Assembly: GCA_021792975.1 (NCBI GenBank)
Contig: JAJYTR010000006.1
Location: 1-64,000 of the forward strand
Source: Pseudomonadota bacterium
GTDB taxonomy: Bacteria; Pseudomonadota; Gammaproteobacteria; Xanthomonadales; Rhodanobacteraceae
Reading direction: 5' to 3'
Length of the DNA: 64,000 bases
Under the pieces are notes generated by a model. It did not search any database. It was not told the DNA's origin and saw nothing but the letters and a program-made list of their open reading frames with translations. Below are positions 9,245-19,781 of this stretch, one piece after another (positions within the stretch are counted from its first letter, which is position 1; each line of letters opens with the position of its first letter). A program made the translations under genes and the position numbers.

Positions 9245-10057
9245 TCAGCGCTGGCAGCGGGGGCAGTAGCAGCTGCCGCGCTGACCGACCTCGATGCGGC
9301 GGATGACGGCGCCGCAGCGGCGGCAGGGACGGCTGGCGCGACCGTAGACGTTCAATTCCTGCACGAAGTAGCCGGGCAGGCCGTCGGGACCGATGAAATC
9401 GCGCAGCGTGGTGCCGCCCCGGCGGATGGCGCCGGCGAGGATGGTGCGCACCGCCGCGGCCAGCACGGCGTAGCGCGCACGGCTGACGCGGCCGGCGGCG
9501 CGCAGCGGATGGATGCCGGCGGCGAACAGCGCCTCGGCGGCATAGATGTTGCCCACCCCCACCACCACCGACGCATCCATCAGGAAGGCCTTGACCGGCG
9601 CGGTGCGGCCCTGTGCCCGCCGCCACAGGTGGTCGCCGTCGAAGTCCGGCCCCAGCGGCTCCGGTCCCAGTCCGGCCAGCAGCGGATGCACCTGCCCGGG
9701 CGCCTGCCACAGCAGGCAGCCGAACCGGCGCGGATCGGTGTAGCGCAGCACGCGGCCGCCCTCGAGCCGCAGGTCATAGTGGTCGTGCGGGCGCGGCGGC
9801 GCGTCGTTGGGCAGCACGCGCAGCGCGCCGGACATGCCCAGGTGCACCAGCGCGCTGCCGGCAGCCGTGTGCAGCAGCAGGTACTTGGCGCGGCGTTCGA
9901 TGGTCTCGATGCGCTGGCCGGGCAGCCGCCGCACGATCTCCGGCGGGATCGGCCAGCGCAGGTCCGGCCGCCGCAGCAGCACCGCCTCGATGCGGCGGCC
10001 CTCGAGATGCGGCGCCAGCCCGCGCCGCGTGGTTTCGACCTCAGGGAGTTCCGGCAT
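9245..10057 (-). CDS. mutM: formamidopyrimidine-DNA glycosylase (Fpg)
   Basis: A 270-residue DNA-repair enzyme that removes 8-oxoguanine and cleaves the abasic site. The start gives the invariant N-terminus [13 protein letters not shown], in which Pro2 becomes the nucleophile and Glu3 is catalytic. The helix-two-turn-helix and [11 protein letters not shown] region precede a complete C-terminal zinc finger (CRRC...CYCPRC). Its 5' end overlaps the DUF4340-like gene by 17 bp, placing it last in the ABC-exporter operon. Confidence 0.97.
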   Translation of the reverse strand: MPELPEVETTRRGLAPHLEGRRIEAVLLRRPDLRWPIPPEIVRRLPGQRIETIERRAKYLLLHTAAGSALVHLGMSGALRVLPNDAPPRPHDHYDLRLEGGRVLRYTDPRRFGCLLWQAPGQVHPLLAGLGPEPLGPDFDGDHLWRRAQGRTAPVKAFLMDASVVVGVGNIYAAEALFAAGIHPLRAAGRVSRARYAVLAAAVRTILAGAIRRGGTTLRDFIGPDGLPGYFVQELNVYGRASRPCRRCGAVIRRIEVGQRGSCYCPRCQR

Positions 10058-10553
10058 GCGCATCTGCCTGCGGACCACCGGTACCGAGGTACGGGCTGTA
10101 GCGCGCCGAGATCAGCGCCACCCGCCCGTCCGGTAACTGCACGTAGCGCTCGGGCGCCAGCGGCGTCAGCGCGCCGAAGGCCAGCCGCGTGCCGTCCAGC
10201 CACAGCAGCGCCAGCGGCGGTGCCAGGCCCAGGCGCGCGGGCACCACCGCGGATGCCGGCAGCCAGCGCACCACCGGCGCGGCGGCGATGCCGGCCAGCG
10301 CGTCCAGCCGTACGCGGCCGACCGCCGCCGGCGGCGTGCCGCTGCGCCACCAGTGCCCGCCGCGCCGGACGAAATCCAGCCGCGCGGCGCCCGGCAACTG
10401 CACGCCGATGCGGGTGATCGCGGCCGGCGCGATCGGCAGCAGGCGTCCGTCGCGCAGCGCCTGCTGCTGGCGCCGCCAGGCCCACAGTGCGGCCAGCAGC
10501 AGCAACGCGGTGACGGCCAGCAGCACCAGGCCGTGGCGGACGGCGCGGCGCAT
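10041..10553 (-). CDS. DUF4340-like membrane-anchored protein of ABC operon
   Basis: A 170-residue protein with one N-terminal transmembrane helix ([20 protein letters not shown]) and a periplasmic beta-rich domain ([24 protein letters not shown]). This resembles the repeat unit of DUF4340 proteins that accompany Gld-type ABC exporters. The ATG overlaps the stop of the upstream GldG-like gene (ATGA). Function unknown; a periplasmic partner of the transporter is likely. Confidence 0.65.
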   Translation of the reverse strand: MRRAVRHGLVLLAVTALLLLAALWAWRRQQQALRDGRLLPIAPAAITRIGVQLPGAARLDFVRRGGHWWRSGTPPAAVGRVRLDALAGIAAAPVVRWLPASAVVPARLGLAPPLALLWLDGTRLAFGALTPLAPERYVQLPDGRVALISARYSPYLGTGGPQADAHAGTP

Positions 10554-11881
10554 CAGCGGCGGCGCCGGCGCAGCCACAGTGCGAACGCGCCGGCCAGCAG
10601 CAGCGCGGGCAGCAGGATCAGCGCGGCGGTCAGCGCATCCAGGCCGCGCTGGCCGATGCGCAGAAAGCGGTCGGGCGCGGCGCGCGGCGGCAGGCGCACC
10701 AGCGCATCGTCGCCCAGCAGCCAGTCGAAGACGCGCGTGCCCAGCGCGGCGTTGCCGCCGTTGCCGAGAAACGTGTTGGAAAGGAAGTCGCCGTCGCCGA
10801 TCACCACCACGCGCTGCTGATCGCGCAGCGGGTTGGCCGACAGCCGGCTCAGCGCGAAGCCGAAATCCAGCGGCCCGCGCAGATCGCCGGTGGCGGCCGA
10901 ATAGGCCGGCACCGGACCGGTACCGGCTGGTGCGGTGTAACTCCGCGCGGACGAGCGCAGCAGCGGCGTGTACTTCCAGTTGCTGCCGCTGCGCGCCAGC
11001 GCCACCACGCCGGGGAACAGCGTGTCGAGCGTGAAACCGCGGGTGATGGCCGCGGGTGGATAGCGCGCGACCAGCACCATGCGCGGATCGGCCAGTCCCG
11101 CCGCGGCGCCGGCGCCGTCGATGATTTCGCCCGGCAGCTGCACCAGGCCCAGTTCCTTCGCGAGCGGCGTCAGACCCAGATCCGTGCTGCCCGGATCGGT
11201 CAGCCACAGCAGGTTGCCGCCCTCGCGCAGCCAGTCGACCAGCTTGCGCACGGACGGCGGCGCCAGCCGTGCCAGCGGACTGGCCAGTACCACCAGACCG
11301 GCGTTCTGCGGGATGGCCGCCACCTGCGCCAGGTTGACCGGCACCGCCTGCACGCCCTGCGCCGCCATTTGCGCCATGAACGCGCCCAAATCGGCATTGG
11401 CGCGGCCGGAAGGCGAGCGCTCGCCGTCGCCGGTGATGAAGGCCACGCGCTGCGTGCCGCCGCGCGCCAGGCGGGCCAGCGCGTCGGTGAAGGCCTGGTC
11501 GGAAAGCTGCGTGAGGTGCAGGCTGCGCGCGCCGTGGCGCAGCACCAGCTCGCCGTCCACCGTGATGCCGGCGGCGCGTGTGGCGCCGGGATCGGCGGCC
11601 GGATCGACGAAGCGCAGCGTCAGGTCGGGCTTGAAGCGCCGGTAGCGCGCGATGAAGCCGCTGATCTCCGCACGCAGTCCGCGGCCGGGGCTGGCGTAGC
11701 TGGTGACCTCGAGCGGCCCCTGGATCCGCCGCAACAGCGCCACGCTCTGCGGCGCGATGCTGGCGCGCGCGTCCCAGCTCCAGTCCCAGGTGGCGCCGGC
11801 GCGCGTGCTCAGGTACCCCAGCGCACCGGCCGCGGCCAGCAGCATCAGGTACACCGCCAGCGAAGCCAGGCGCGCGCGCAT
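10553..11881 (-). CDS. GldG-like ABC transporter auxiliary protein
   Basis: A 442-residue protein: N-terminal TM helix, then a large periplasmic domain of the ABC_transp_aux family (AFITGDGERSPSG, LVVLASPLARL, LVDWLREGGNLLWLTDPGS, VVIGDGDFLSN), and a C-terminal TM helix ending in a basic tail. This is the GldG architecture. With the ATPase and permease upstream it makes a GldA/F/G-type exporter. In Bacteroidetes that set supports gliding; in proteobacteria its cargo is unknown. It is linked to both neighbours by ATGA overlaps. Confidence 0.85.
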   Translation of the reverse strand: MRARLASLAVYLMLLAAAGALGYLSTRAGATWDWSWDARASIAPQSVALLRRIQGPLEVTSYASPGRGLRAEISGFIARYRRFKPDLTLRFVDPAADPGATRAAGITVDGELVLRHGARSLHLTQLSDQAFTDALARLARGGTQRVAFITGDGERSPSGRANADLGAFMAQMAAQGVQAVPVNLAQVAAIPQNAGLVVLASPLARLAPPSVRKLVDWLREGGNLLWLTDPGSTDLGLTPLAKELGLVQLPGEIIDGAGAAAGLADPRMVLVARYPPAAITRGFTLDTLFPGVVALARSGSNWKYTPLLRSSARSYTAPAGTGPVPAYSAATGDLRGPLDFGFALSRLSANPLRDQQRVVVIGDGDFLSNTFLGNGGNAALGTRVFDWLLGDDALVRLPPRAAPDRFLRIGQRGLDALTAALILLPALLLAGAFALWLRRRRR

Positions 11882-12639
11882 CAGTCCAGCGCCCGTTCGC
11901 GCGCCAGACGCTGGATGGCGAGACCCAGCGCCAGCGCGATCAGGATGCCGAAATAGGCCAGATCCTGCGTCGCCACCAGCCCGCGCAGCATGGGCTGCAG
12001 GTGCGTGGGCAGGCTCAGCCAGCGCAGCAGCGGTGCGGAGAGCTGTGGTGCCCGGCCCTGCGCGGCGCCGGCCCACAGCGCCAGGGTCACCGCCAGCGCC
12101 AGCGCCGCTGCCAGCACCGGCTGCCGCGTGAAGGCCGAGGCCGCCACGCCCACCGCCAGCAGCGCCGCCAGCAGCAGCGCCAGCCCCAGCGTGGCCGCGG
12201 CCAGCTTGCCGTAATCCAGATGCGTGGCCGGCGCCAGCAGCAGCGGCAGCAGCAGCACCAGCGCCAGCAGCAGCCACAGCCACAGCAACTGCGCCAGGTA
12301 CTTGCCCAGCACGATGGCCGCTGCCGGCAGGCCCTGCGCCAGCAGCAGCGGCAGCGTGCCGGCGCGGCGCTCGCCGGCCAGCGTCTGCATGCTGAGGATG
12401 GGCGTGAGCAGCAGCGCGATCTCGGCGAACTGCGCCAGCAGCGGTACCGCCACGATGTCGGTGTAGCCGGGTGCCGCGGGCAGCGTGGCCAGATGCGCCT
12501 GCGCCTTGAGGAACGCGCCCAGCGCCAGCAGCAGATTCCAGCCCAGCCAGCCCAGCACCGCGGCCGCCAGCACCCAGGGCCAGGGGCGCAGCAGCAGCCG
12601 GCGCAGTTCGACGCGCAGCAGGGCGGGCACGGCGCTCAC
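11881..12639 (-). CDS. ABC-2-type transporter permease (GldF/NosY-like)
   Basis: A 252-residue integral membrane protein with six predicted helices. MQTLAGERRAGTLPLLLAQG is the characteristic ABC-2 signature between TM2 and TM3. It pairs with the ATPase encoded immediately upstream (ATGA overlap at 12636-12639) and the GldG-like protein downstream. Confidence 0.9.
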   Translation of the reverse strand: MSAVPALLRVELRRLLLRPWPWVLAAAVLGWLGWNLLLALGAFLKAQAHLATLPAAPGYTDIVAVPLLAQFAEIALLLTPILSMQTLAGERRAGTLPLLLAQGLPAAAIVLGKYLAQLLWLWLLLALVLLLPLLLAPATHLDYGKLAAATLGLALLLAALLAVGVAASAFTRQPVLAAALALAVTLALWAGAAQGRAPQLSAPLLRWLSLPTHLQPMLRGLVATQDLAYFGILIALALGLAIQRLARERALD

Positions 12640-13568
12640 GTGGCGCGCGCCTCGGCGCCGCCGGCAATGCGGGCGAAGGTCTGCGCCAGGGTGTGCGCCG
12701 CCGGCTCCAGGCCGTGCAGCGCCACACCGGCGGCCAACAGTGCCGGGGCGATGGCCGCCACATCGGCGCCTGCGCGCAGCCGCACGCGCAGGCGCGCGTC
12801 CTCCTCGATGGCGATCGCCTGCGCCAGCGGCGCCAGCACGGCGCGCGCGCGTTCCGACCCGCCGGGCTGCACGGTGACGCTCCAGGCATCAGCGCGCATA
12901 TGCAGCGGCTCGTCGTGGCGCAACGCACCCTCGTGCAGGATGGCCACGCGCGTGCATTGCGTCTCGACCTCGGCCAGCAGGTGGGTGGAGATCACGATGG
13001 CCGCGCCGTCCGCCGCATGCGCGCGCAACAGCGCGCGCAGGCGCTCGGCCTGCAGCGGATCGAGGCCGTTGCCTGGCTCGTCCAGCACCAGCAGGCCGGG
13101 ACCGTGCAGCAGCGCGCAGGCCAGGCCCACGCGCTGGCGCTGGCCCAGCGAGAGCAGGCCGCACAGGCGCCAGCGCAGCGGCGCCAGGTCCAGGCGCTCC
13201 AGCAGCGCGTCGCGCGCGGCGGACAGGGCCGTGCCGCGCAGGCCGCGCAGGCGGCCGTGCGCGTCGAGCTGCTCGCGCACGCTCAGCTCCGGCCACAGCG
13301 GCGCCTGCTCGGGCAGGTAGCCGATGTGATCGCGCGCACGCCGTGGCGATTCGGACAGGTCGACGCCGTCCAGTTCGACGCGCCCCGCCGTGGGCGCCAG
13401 CACCCCAGCCATCAGCATCAGCGCGGTGGACTTGCCGGCGCCGTTGACACCCAGCAGGCCCAGCACCTCACCGCCCCGCAGGCCCAGCGTCAGCGGGCTG
13501 AGGACAGTGCGCCCGGCGCGGATGCGCGCGGCGGCATGCAGGGCGAGCCGTGCGGGGGCAGACGACAT
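12636..13568 (-). CDS. ABC transporter ATP-binding protein (GldA/NosF-like)
   Basis: A 310-residue ATPase with Walker A (LGVNGAGKST), Q-loop (YLPEQAPL), signature LSLGQRQRVGLA (a variant of LSGGQ), Walker B (LLVLDEPGNGLD) and the H-loop His (STHLLAE). The C-terminal ~90 residues form the extension seen in ABC-2 ATPases. It is the first gene of the exporter operon. The start was chosen at MSSAPARL; longer readings run into the divergent promoter region of the desaturase gene. Confidence 0.93.
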   Translation of the reverse strand: MSSAPARLALHAAARIRAGRTVLSPLTLGLRGGEVLGLLGVNGAGKSTALMLMAGVLAPTAGRVELDGVDLSESPRRARDHIGYLPEQAPLWPELSVREQLDAHGRLRGLRGTALSAARDALLERLDLAPLRWRLCGLLSLGQRQRVGLACALLHGPGLLVLDEPGNGLDPLQAERLRALLRAHAADGAAIVISTHLLAEVETQCTRVAILHEGALRHDEPLHMRADAWSVTVQPGGSERARAVLAPLAQAIAIEEDARLRVRLRAGADVAAIAPALLAAGVALHGLEPAAHTLAQTFARIAGGAEARAT

Positions 13569-13668
13569 GGTGCGGATTGTCACGTTCGCTGACTGCGCGC
13601 CGCAACCGTGCTGGCGGGTACGGCGGGACGGGTCTAAGCTGCGCCGCGTTCTGTACCCCGTGAGTCCC

Positions 13669-14868
13669 ATGTCCGATTCCCTGCTGAGCTTTCTCGCCCA
13701 CGGCCTCACCCGCGCCGGCCTGGGCACGATGGCGCTGTACCTGCTGGTGGTGACCCAGCTGACCATCTTGTCGGTGACGCTGTACCTGCACCGCAGCCAG
13801 GCGCACCGCGGCGTCGATTTTCATCCGCTCATCGCGCACTTCTTCCGCTTCTGGACGTGGCTGACCACCGCCATGGTCACCAAGCAGTGGGTGGCGGTGC
13901 ATCGCAAGCACCACGCCAAGGTCGAGACCAGCGAGGACCCGCACAGCCCGATGGTGTTCGGCATCCGGCGCGTGTTCTGGCAGGGCGTCGAGCTGTACCG
14001 CGTCGCCGCCGCCGACCGGGATACCGCCGAGAAATACGGCCGCGGCACGCCGGAGGACTGGATCGAGCGCAATCTCTATGCGCGCTTTCCCGACGCCGGC
14101 CCGACCCTGCTGGCGCTGGTCAGCATCGCCCTGTTCGGCTTCTGGGGCCTGGCCATCTGGGCCATCCAGATGCTGTGGATCCCGTTCTGGGCCGCCGGCT
14201 TCGTCAATGGTCTGGGCCACTGGTGGGGCTACCGCAATTTCGAGTCCTCCGACACTTCCACCAACCTCTTGCCCTGGGGCCTGTGGATCGGCGGCGAGGA
14301 GCTGCACAACAACCACCACGCCTTCCCCAGTTCGGCCAAGTTCGCGCTGCGCCGCTTCGAGGTGGACATCGGCTGGGTGGTGATCCGCCTGCTGGCCGCA
14401 CTGCGCCTGGCCCGGGTGCTGCGCGTGGCGCCCGCGCTGGACGTGCGCCCCAACGTGCACCTGCCCGATACGGAAACGCTGAAGGCGGTGCTGACGCATC
14501 GCTTCCGCGCCCTCACCGACTACTACCGCCAGGTCATCGTGCCCACGCTGCGGGACGAAGCCGTGCAGGCCAGCGAGCGTGTGCGGGCGGTGCCCGGCAA
14601 GCTGCGCCGTGCGCTGGCCGATGGCGGCCGCTGGCTGGACGGCGAGGGGCGCGCGCGCCTGCAGGCGCTGGTCGAGCGCCGCCCCACCCTGCGCACCGTG
14701 GTCGAATACCGCGCGCGGCTGCTGGCCGCGCTGGACCAGCGCGTGCCCGAGCAGGCGCTGAAGAATCTGCAGCAGTGGGTGCGCGAGGCCGAAGCCAGCG
14801 GCATCGCCGTGCTGCAGCAGTACGCCGCGCGGCTGAAGGGCTACGCCCTGCCGGCCGCCGCGACCTGA
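13669..14868 (+). CDS. acyl-CoA/acyl-lipid delta-9-type fatty acid desaturase
   Basis: A 399-residue integral membrane di-iron desaturase. The three histidine boxes are intact: HRSQAH (residues 41-46), HRKHH (78-82) and HNNHH (213-217). The hydrophobic pairs around them fit the usual four-helix topology. It introduces a cis double bond into saturated acyl chains for membrane fluidity. The C-terminal ~120 residues form a charged helical extension that the core fold does not need. It is divergent from the ABC operon. Confidence 0.93.
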   Translation: MSDSLLSFLAHGLTRAGLGTMALYLLVVTQLTILSVTLYLHRSQAHRGVDFHPLIAHFFRFWTWLTTAMVTKQWVAVHRKHHAKVETSEDPHSPMVFGIRRVFWQGVELYRVAAADRDTAEKYGRGTPEDWIERNLYARFPDAGPTLLALVSIALFGFWGLAIWAIQMLWIPFWAAGFVNGLGHWWGYRNFESSDTSTNLLPWGLWIGGEELHNNHHAFPSSAKFALRRFEVDIGWVVIRLLAALRLARVLRVAPALDVRPNVHLPDTETLKAVLTHRFRALTDYYRQVIVPTLRDEAVQASERVRAVPGKLRRALADGGRWLDGEGRARLQALVERRPTLRTVVEYRARLLAALDQRVPEQALKNLQQWVREAEASGIAVLQQYAARLKGYALPAAAT

Positions 14869-14915
14869 ACGCCGGGCCCGGTGCCGCACGCGGGCGCCGG
14901 CCGCCCCTCTCAGTC

Positions 14916-15379
14916 TCAGCCGGCCGTGAAGTCCTCCTCGAACAGCGCGTAGGGCGTGCGCCGCATGCCCTGTGCGGCGTAGGTCTGCTGCGCGCGCGCG
15001 TTGTCCTGCTCGACGTACAGACGCAGCCCCGCCGCGCCCGCCGCCTGCGCGCGCTCGCGCACGGCCCGGTGCAGCGCGCGGTAGACCCCGGTGCGGCGCA
15101 GGGCGGGCAGCACGTACACGCTCTGGATCCACCAGAAATCGCCGCCGCGCCAGTCGCTCCACTCGTAGGTGACCATCAGCGTGCCGGCGTATCGGCCATC
15201 ACACTCGGCCAGCAGATAGAAGCCGCGTGCCGGCTCCCGCAGCAGCGTCGCCACGCCGCGGGCCAGCCGCTGCGGGTCGAGACGCCTGTGCTCGGTTTCC
15301 AGCGCCATGGCGGCGGCACACTCGACCAGGAAGCCGTGGTCGTCGGGGCGCGCCGCACGCACCTGCACGACAGGGCCGG

Positions 15380-15383
<4 letters not shown>
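14916..15383 (-). CDS. GNAT-family N-acetyltransferase
   Basis: A 155-residue GNAT domain: WWIQSVYVLPALRRTGVYRALHRAVRERAQ is the acetyl-CoA-binding segment, followed by LRLYVEQDNARAQQTYAAQGM. The usual Q/RxxGxG/A loop is degenerate here (RRTGVY). Substrate unknown. The ATG overlaps the glnG stop (ATGA), so it is the last gene of the glnL-glnG operon. Confidence 0.85.
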
Positions 15384-16779
<1,396 letters not shown>

Positions 16780-16783
<4 letters not shown>

Positions 16784-17772
16784 GGCGCGCCCTCCGCCAG
16801 CGGCAGGCGCAGCACGAACAGCGCACCGCGTGTGCTGGACGCCAGTTCGAGTTCGCCGCCCTGCTCGCGCAGGCCGGCGCGCGCCAGCGCCAGGCCCAGG
16901 CCGGTACCGCCGGGACGACCCGACACCCAGGGCTGGAACAGCCGCGCGCGCAGATCGGCCGGCACCCCGGGGCCGTCGTCGTGTACCTCGATGCGCAGCA
17001 CGCGGCGGCCGCCGGCCAGCCGCGCGCCGACCTCGGCGCGCGTGCGCAGCGTGACGCTGCGCGCACCCGCCTCGTGCGCGTTGCGCAACAGGTTCAGCAG
17101 CGCCTGCACCACGCGTGCGGCATCGCCCAGCGCCGGCGGCAGGCTGGGATCGTAATCGCGCTGCAGATGCGGCGCGTCCGGCTGCGCCAGCAGCAGCGCG
17201 GCCACCTGTTCGAGCGGCGCGTGCACGTCGAAGGGCGCGACCTGCGGCGGCGCGCCGGCATCCTGCAGCAAACGCTGGCCCAGCGCGGCCAGGCGGTCGC
17301 ACTCGCCGCGGATCAGCGTGGCCAGCTCGCGCTGGGCCGATGTCGGCGCTTCGCGCTCCAACAGTTGCGCCGCGCCGCGCATGCCGGCCAGTGGGTTGCG
17401 CAGCTCGTGCGCCAGGCTGCGCAGGGCCGGCAGCGGATCCTCGGCGACGGCGGCGGTGGCCGGCAGTTCGATCAGCACGGCGGCGTCCTCCAGCGGCTGC
17501 AGCCGCAGCGGTAATGCCACATCCAGCTGCGGCGTCGGCCCCAGCACCACGGCGCCCAGGTGCAACGGCCGGCGCTCGGCACGGCAGCGCGCCACCGGCT
17601 CCAGCAGACCGGGCGCCAGCGTCGCTAGCAGTCCGCCACGGCAGCGCGGCGGGCTGCTGCCCAGCCGCTGCGCGAAAGCGACGTTCAGCCAGGCCAGGCG
17701 GTCACCGGCGTCGGACACCGCCATGCCGGTGTCCAGCAGATCGCACAAGGCTTGCGCATCGGGTAGTGCCAT
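16780..17772 (-). CDS. glnL: nitrogen-regulation sensor kinase NtrB
   Basis: A 330-residue cytoplasmic kinase: N-terminal PAS domain (about residues 1-110), HisKA with SLAHELRNPLAGMRGAAQLLE, and HATPase_c (NLLRNAHEAGA, VHDDGPGVP, GGTGLGLALARA). The absence of membrane segments fits NtrB, whose kinase/phosphatase balance is set by PII. The partner glnG overlaps downstream; glnK lies 4.4 kb away. Confidence 0.92.
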
Positions 17773-17824
17773 TGCACCAGTCTAGAGCGCGGGGGCGGGC
17801 GTCTGCAGCGCGCGCTGAAGGCTT

Positions 17825-17856
17825 TTGTCACACGGCCGGCTCGAACTGTTGTCACA
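17825..17856. repeat. paired TTGTCACA direct repeats in a divergent intergenic region
   Basis: TTGTCACA occurs at 17825-17832 and again at 17849-17856, 24 bp apart, in the 123-bp gap between glnL (minus) and the glycosyltransferase gene (plus). Direct half-sites at this spacing could bind a regulator, but no convincing -35/-10 pair can be tied to them. Confidence 0.35.
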
Positions 17857-17895
17857 ATCGGGCCGACCTCCCTTCCCCTGCCGCACGACGATCGC

Positions 17896-19020
17896 ATGCA
17901 CCTGGTGGACACCACGCTGTTCTACGCACCCCACAGCGGCGGGGTGAAACGCTATCTGCACGAGAAGCGGCGCAGCCTGGCGGCATGGCCGGAAATCACG
18001 CACACGCTGCTGGTGCCGGGCACCACGGATGCCCTGATCGCCGGCGGCATCAGCACGCTGGCGGCACCGCGCCTGCCGCACCGCGCCGGCTACCGCTGGC
18101 CGCTGCGCCGGCATGCCTGGCGCGCGGCGCTGGTCGCGCTGGCACCGGATCTGATCGAGGCCGGCGATCCCTACCTGCCGGGCCGGGCCGCGGCCGAAGC
18201 CGCGCAGCAGCTGGGCATCCCCGCGGCGGCGTTCGCGCATTCGGACCTGCCGCGCCTGCTGGGCCGCTACATCGGCGCGGCGGGCGTGCGCGCCGGCGAG
18301 GCCTGGCTGCGGCGGCTGTACGCACGCTACGACGCGGTGCTGGCGCCCAGCCGGGTGATCGCCCGGCGCCTGGCCGACGCCGGCATCGAGCGCCTGGCGC
18401 TGCAACCGCTGGGCGTGGACGACGGCATCTTCCACCCGCGCCAGAACGTGCTCGACCTGCGTGCCCGCCTGGGCCTGCCGGCGCGCACGCGGCTGCTGGT
18501 CTTCGCCGGACGCCTGGCGCCGGAGAAGAACATCGCCACGCTGCGCGCGGCGGTGCGCCGGCTGGGTGCGCCCTACCACCTGCTGCTGGTGGGCGGACGC
18601 GACGCGCGCCGGCTGGACGCGGGCACCAGCGTGCTGCCCTACGAAGCCGACACCGGACACCTGGCGCAACTGCTGGCCAGTTGTGACGCGCTGGTGCACG
18701 CCGGCACCCAGGAGACCTTCGGCATGGTGGTGCTGGAGGCCTTCGCCTGCGCGCGCCCGGTGGTGGCGGTGCCGGCCGGTGCCCTGCCCGAACTGGTGGA
18801 CGCGCAGGTCGGCGTGCTGGCGGCGCAGGCCGGCGCCGCCGCGCTGGCCGAGGCGGTGGCGGCGCTGTACACGCGCGACCGCGCGGCGCTGGGCGTTGCG
18901 GCACGCGCGCGCGTCGAACACAACTACGCCTGGCCGCGGGTCGTCGCCCGGCAGTTGGACACCTACCGCGCGCTGCTACACCAGCCGCGTGCCACCGCGC
19001 TGGCCGGAGTGGCGCTGTGA
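17896..19020 (+). CDS. GT4-family glycosyltransferase
   Basis: A 374-residue GT-B enzyme. The N-terminal domain starts HLVDTTLFYAPHSGGVKRYLHEKR (acceptor-side Gly-rich loop). The C-terminal domain has LVFAGRLAPEKNIATL and the nucleotide-sugar motif HAGTQETFGMVVLEAFACARPVVAVPAGALPELV with the EX7E pair. It transfers a sugar from a nucleotide donor; acceptor unknown. It overlaps the deacetylase gene, and the three genes to 20746 form one operon probably concerned with a surface glycan or glycolipid. Confidence 0.9.
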   Translation: MHLVDTTLFYAPHSGGVKRYLHEKRRSLAAWPEITHTLLVPGTTDALIAGGISTLAAPRLPHRAGYRWPLRRHAWRAALVALAPDLIEAGDPYLPGRAAAEAAQQLGIPAAAFAHSDLPRLLGRYIGAAGVRAGEAWLRRLYARYDAVLAPSRVIARRLADAGIERLALQPLGVDDGIFHPRQNVLDLRARLGLPARTRLLVFAGRLAPEKNIATLRAAVRRLGAPYHLLLVGGRDARRLDAGTSVLPYEADTGHLAQLLASCDALVHAGTQETFGMVVLEAFACARPVVAVPAGALPELVDAQVGVLAAQAGAAALAEAVAALYTRDRAALGVAARARVEHNYAWPRVVARQLDTYRALLHQPRATALAGVAL

Positions 19021-19781
19021 GCGGCCTGCTGTGCATCGCCCTGCACGACGTGGCGCCGGCCACCTGGGATGCCTGCCGGCGCTGGCTGGACCAGCTCGAT
19101 GCATTGGAAGCCAGCGCGCCGACGCTGTTGCTGGTGCCCGATTTCCACGGCCGCGGCGGCTTCGTGCAGGCGCCGGCCATCGTCGACGAACTGCAGCGGC
19201 GTGCCGCGGCCGGGGCCGAGCTGGCGCAGCACGGCCTGCTGCATCAGGACCGCGCGCCGTCGCCGCGCACCCCCGCGCAGTGGCTGCGCCGGCGCGTGCT
19301 GACCGCGGGCGAAGGCGAGTTCGCCGCGCTGGACGGGCCCGCCGCCGCGCGCGCGCTGGCGCAGGGCCGCGCCCTGTTGGCGCAGAGCGGACTGCACGTC
19401 CGCGGTTTCGTGCCGCCGGCCTGGCTGGCCAGCGCGGCGGCGCGCGCGGCGATCCGTGAAGTGGGCTACGCCTGGACCTCCGATCACCGCGCGCTGTACG
19501 ACCTGCCGCGCGCGCTGCGCGTACCGGCGCCGGTGCTGGCCGCCTCGCCGCGCAGCGGCTGGCGGCGCGCCGCCAGCCGCGTCTGGCTCGGCGCCGCGCT
19601 GCGCGCCACGCACGCCGCGCCGATCGTGCGCGTGGGGCTGCATCCGGCTGACGTCGAATACCCGGCGCTGCTGCGCGCCTGGCGCACCGTGCTGCGTGCG
19701 CTGCTGGACCGGCGCACCGCCGTCACCAAACAGGAGGCGCTGCAGATGCATCCGGCCGCGCTGCACGAGGTGCACGCCTGA
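19017..19781 (+). CDS. DUF2334-like polysaccharide deacetylase family protein
   Basis: A 254-residue protein. IALHDVAPATWD holds the first His-Asp metal motif of DUF2334/NodB-like deacetylases. AELAQHGLLHQDR contains the second His pair (HGxxH), and GFVPPAW and RVGLHPADVE complete the pattern. The likely role is removal of acetyl groups from a glycan or glycolipid made by the upstream transferase. It is coupled by overlaps at both ends. Confidence 0.82.
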   Translation: MSGLLCIALHDVAPATWDACRRWLDQLDALEASAPTLLLVPDFHGRGGFVQAPAIVDELQRRAAAGAELAQHGLLHQDRAPSPRTPAQWLRRRVLTAGEGEFAALDGPAAARALAQGRALLAQSGLHVRGFVPPAWLASAAARAAIREVGYAWTSDHRALYDLPRALRVPAPVLAASPRSGWRRAASRVWLGAALRATHAAPIVRVGLHPADVEYPALLRAWRTVLRALLDRRTAVTKQEALQMHPAALHEVHA

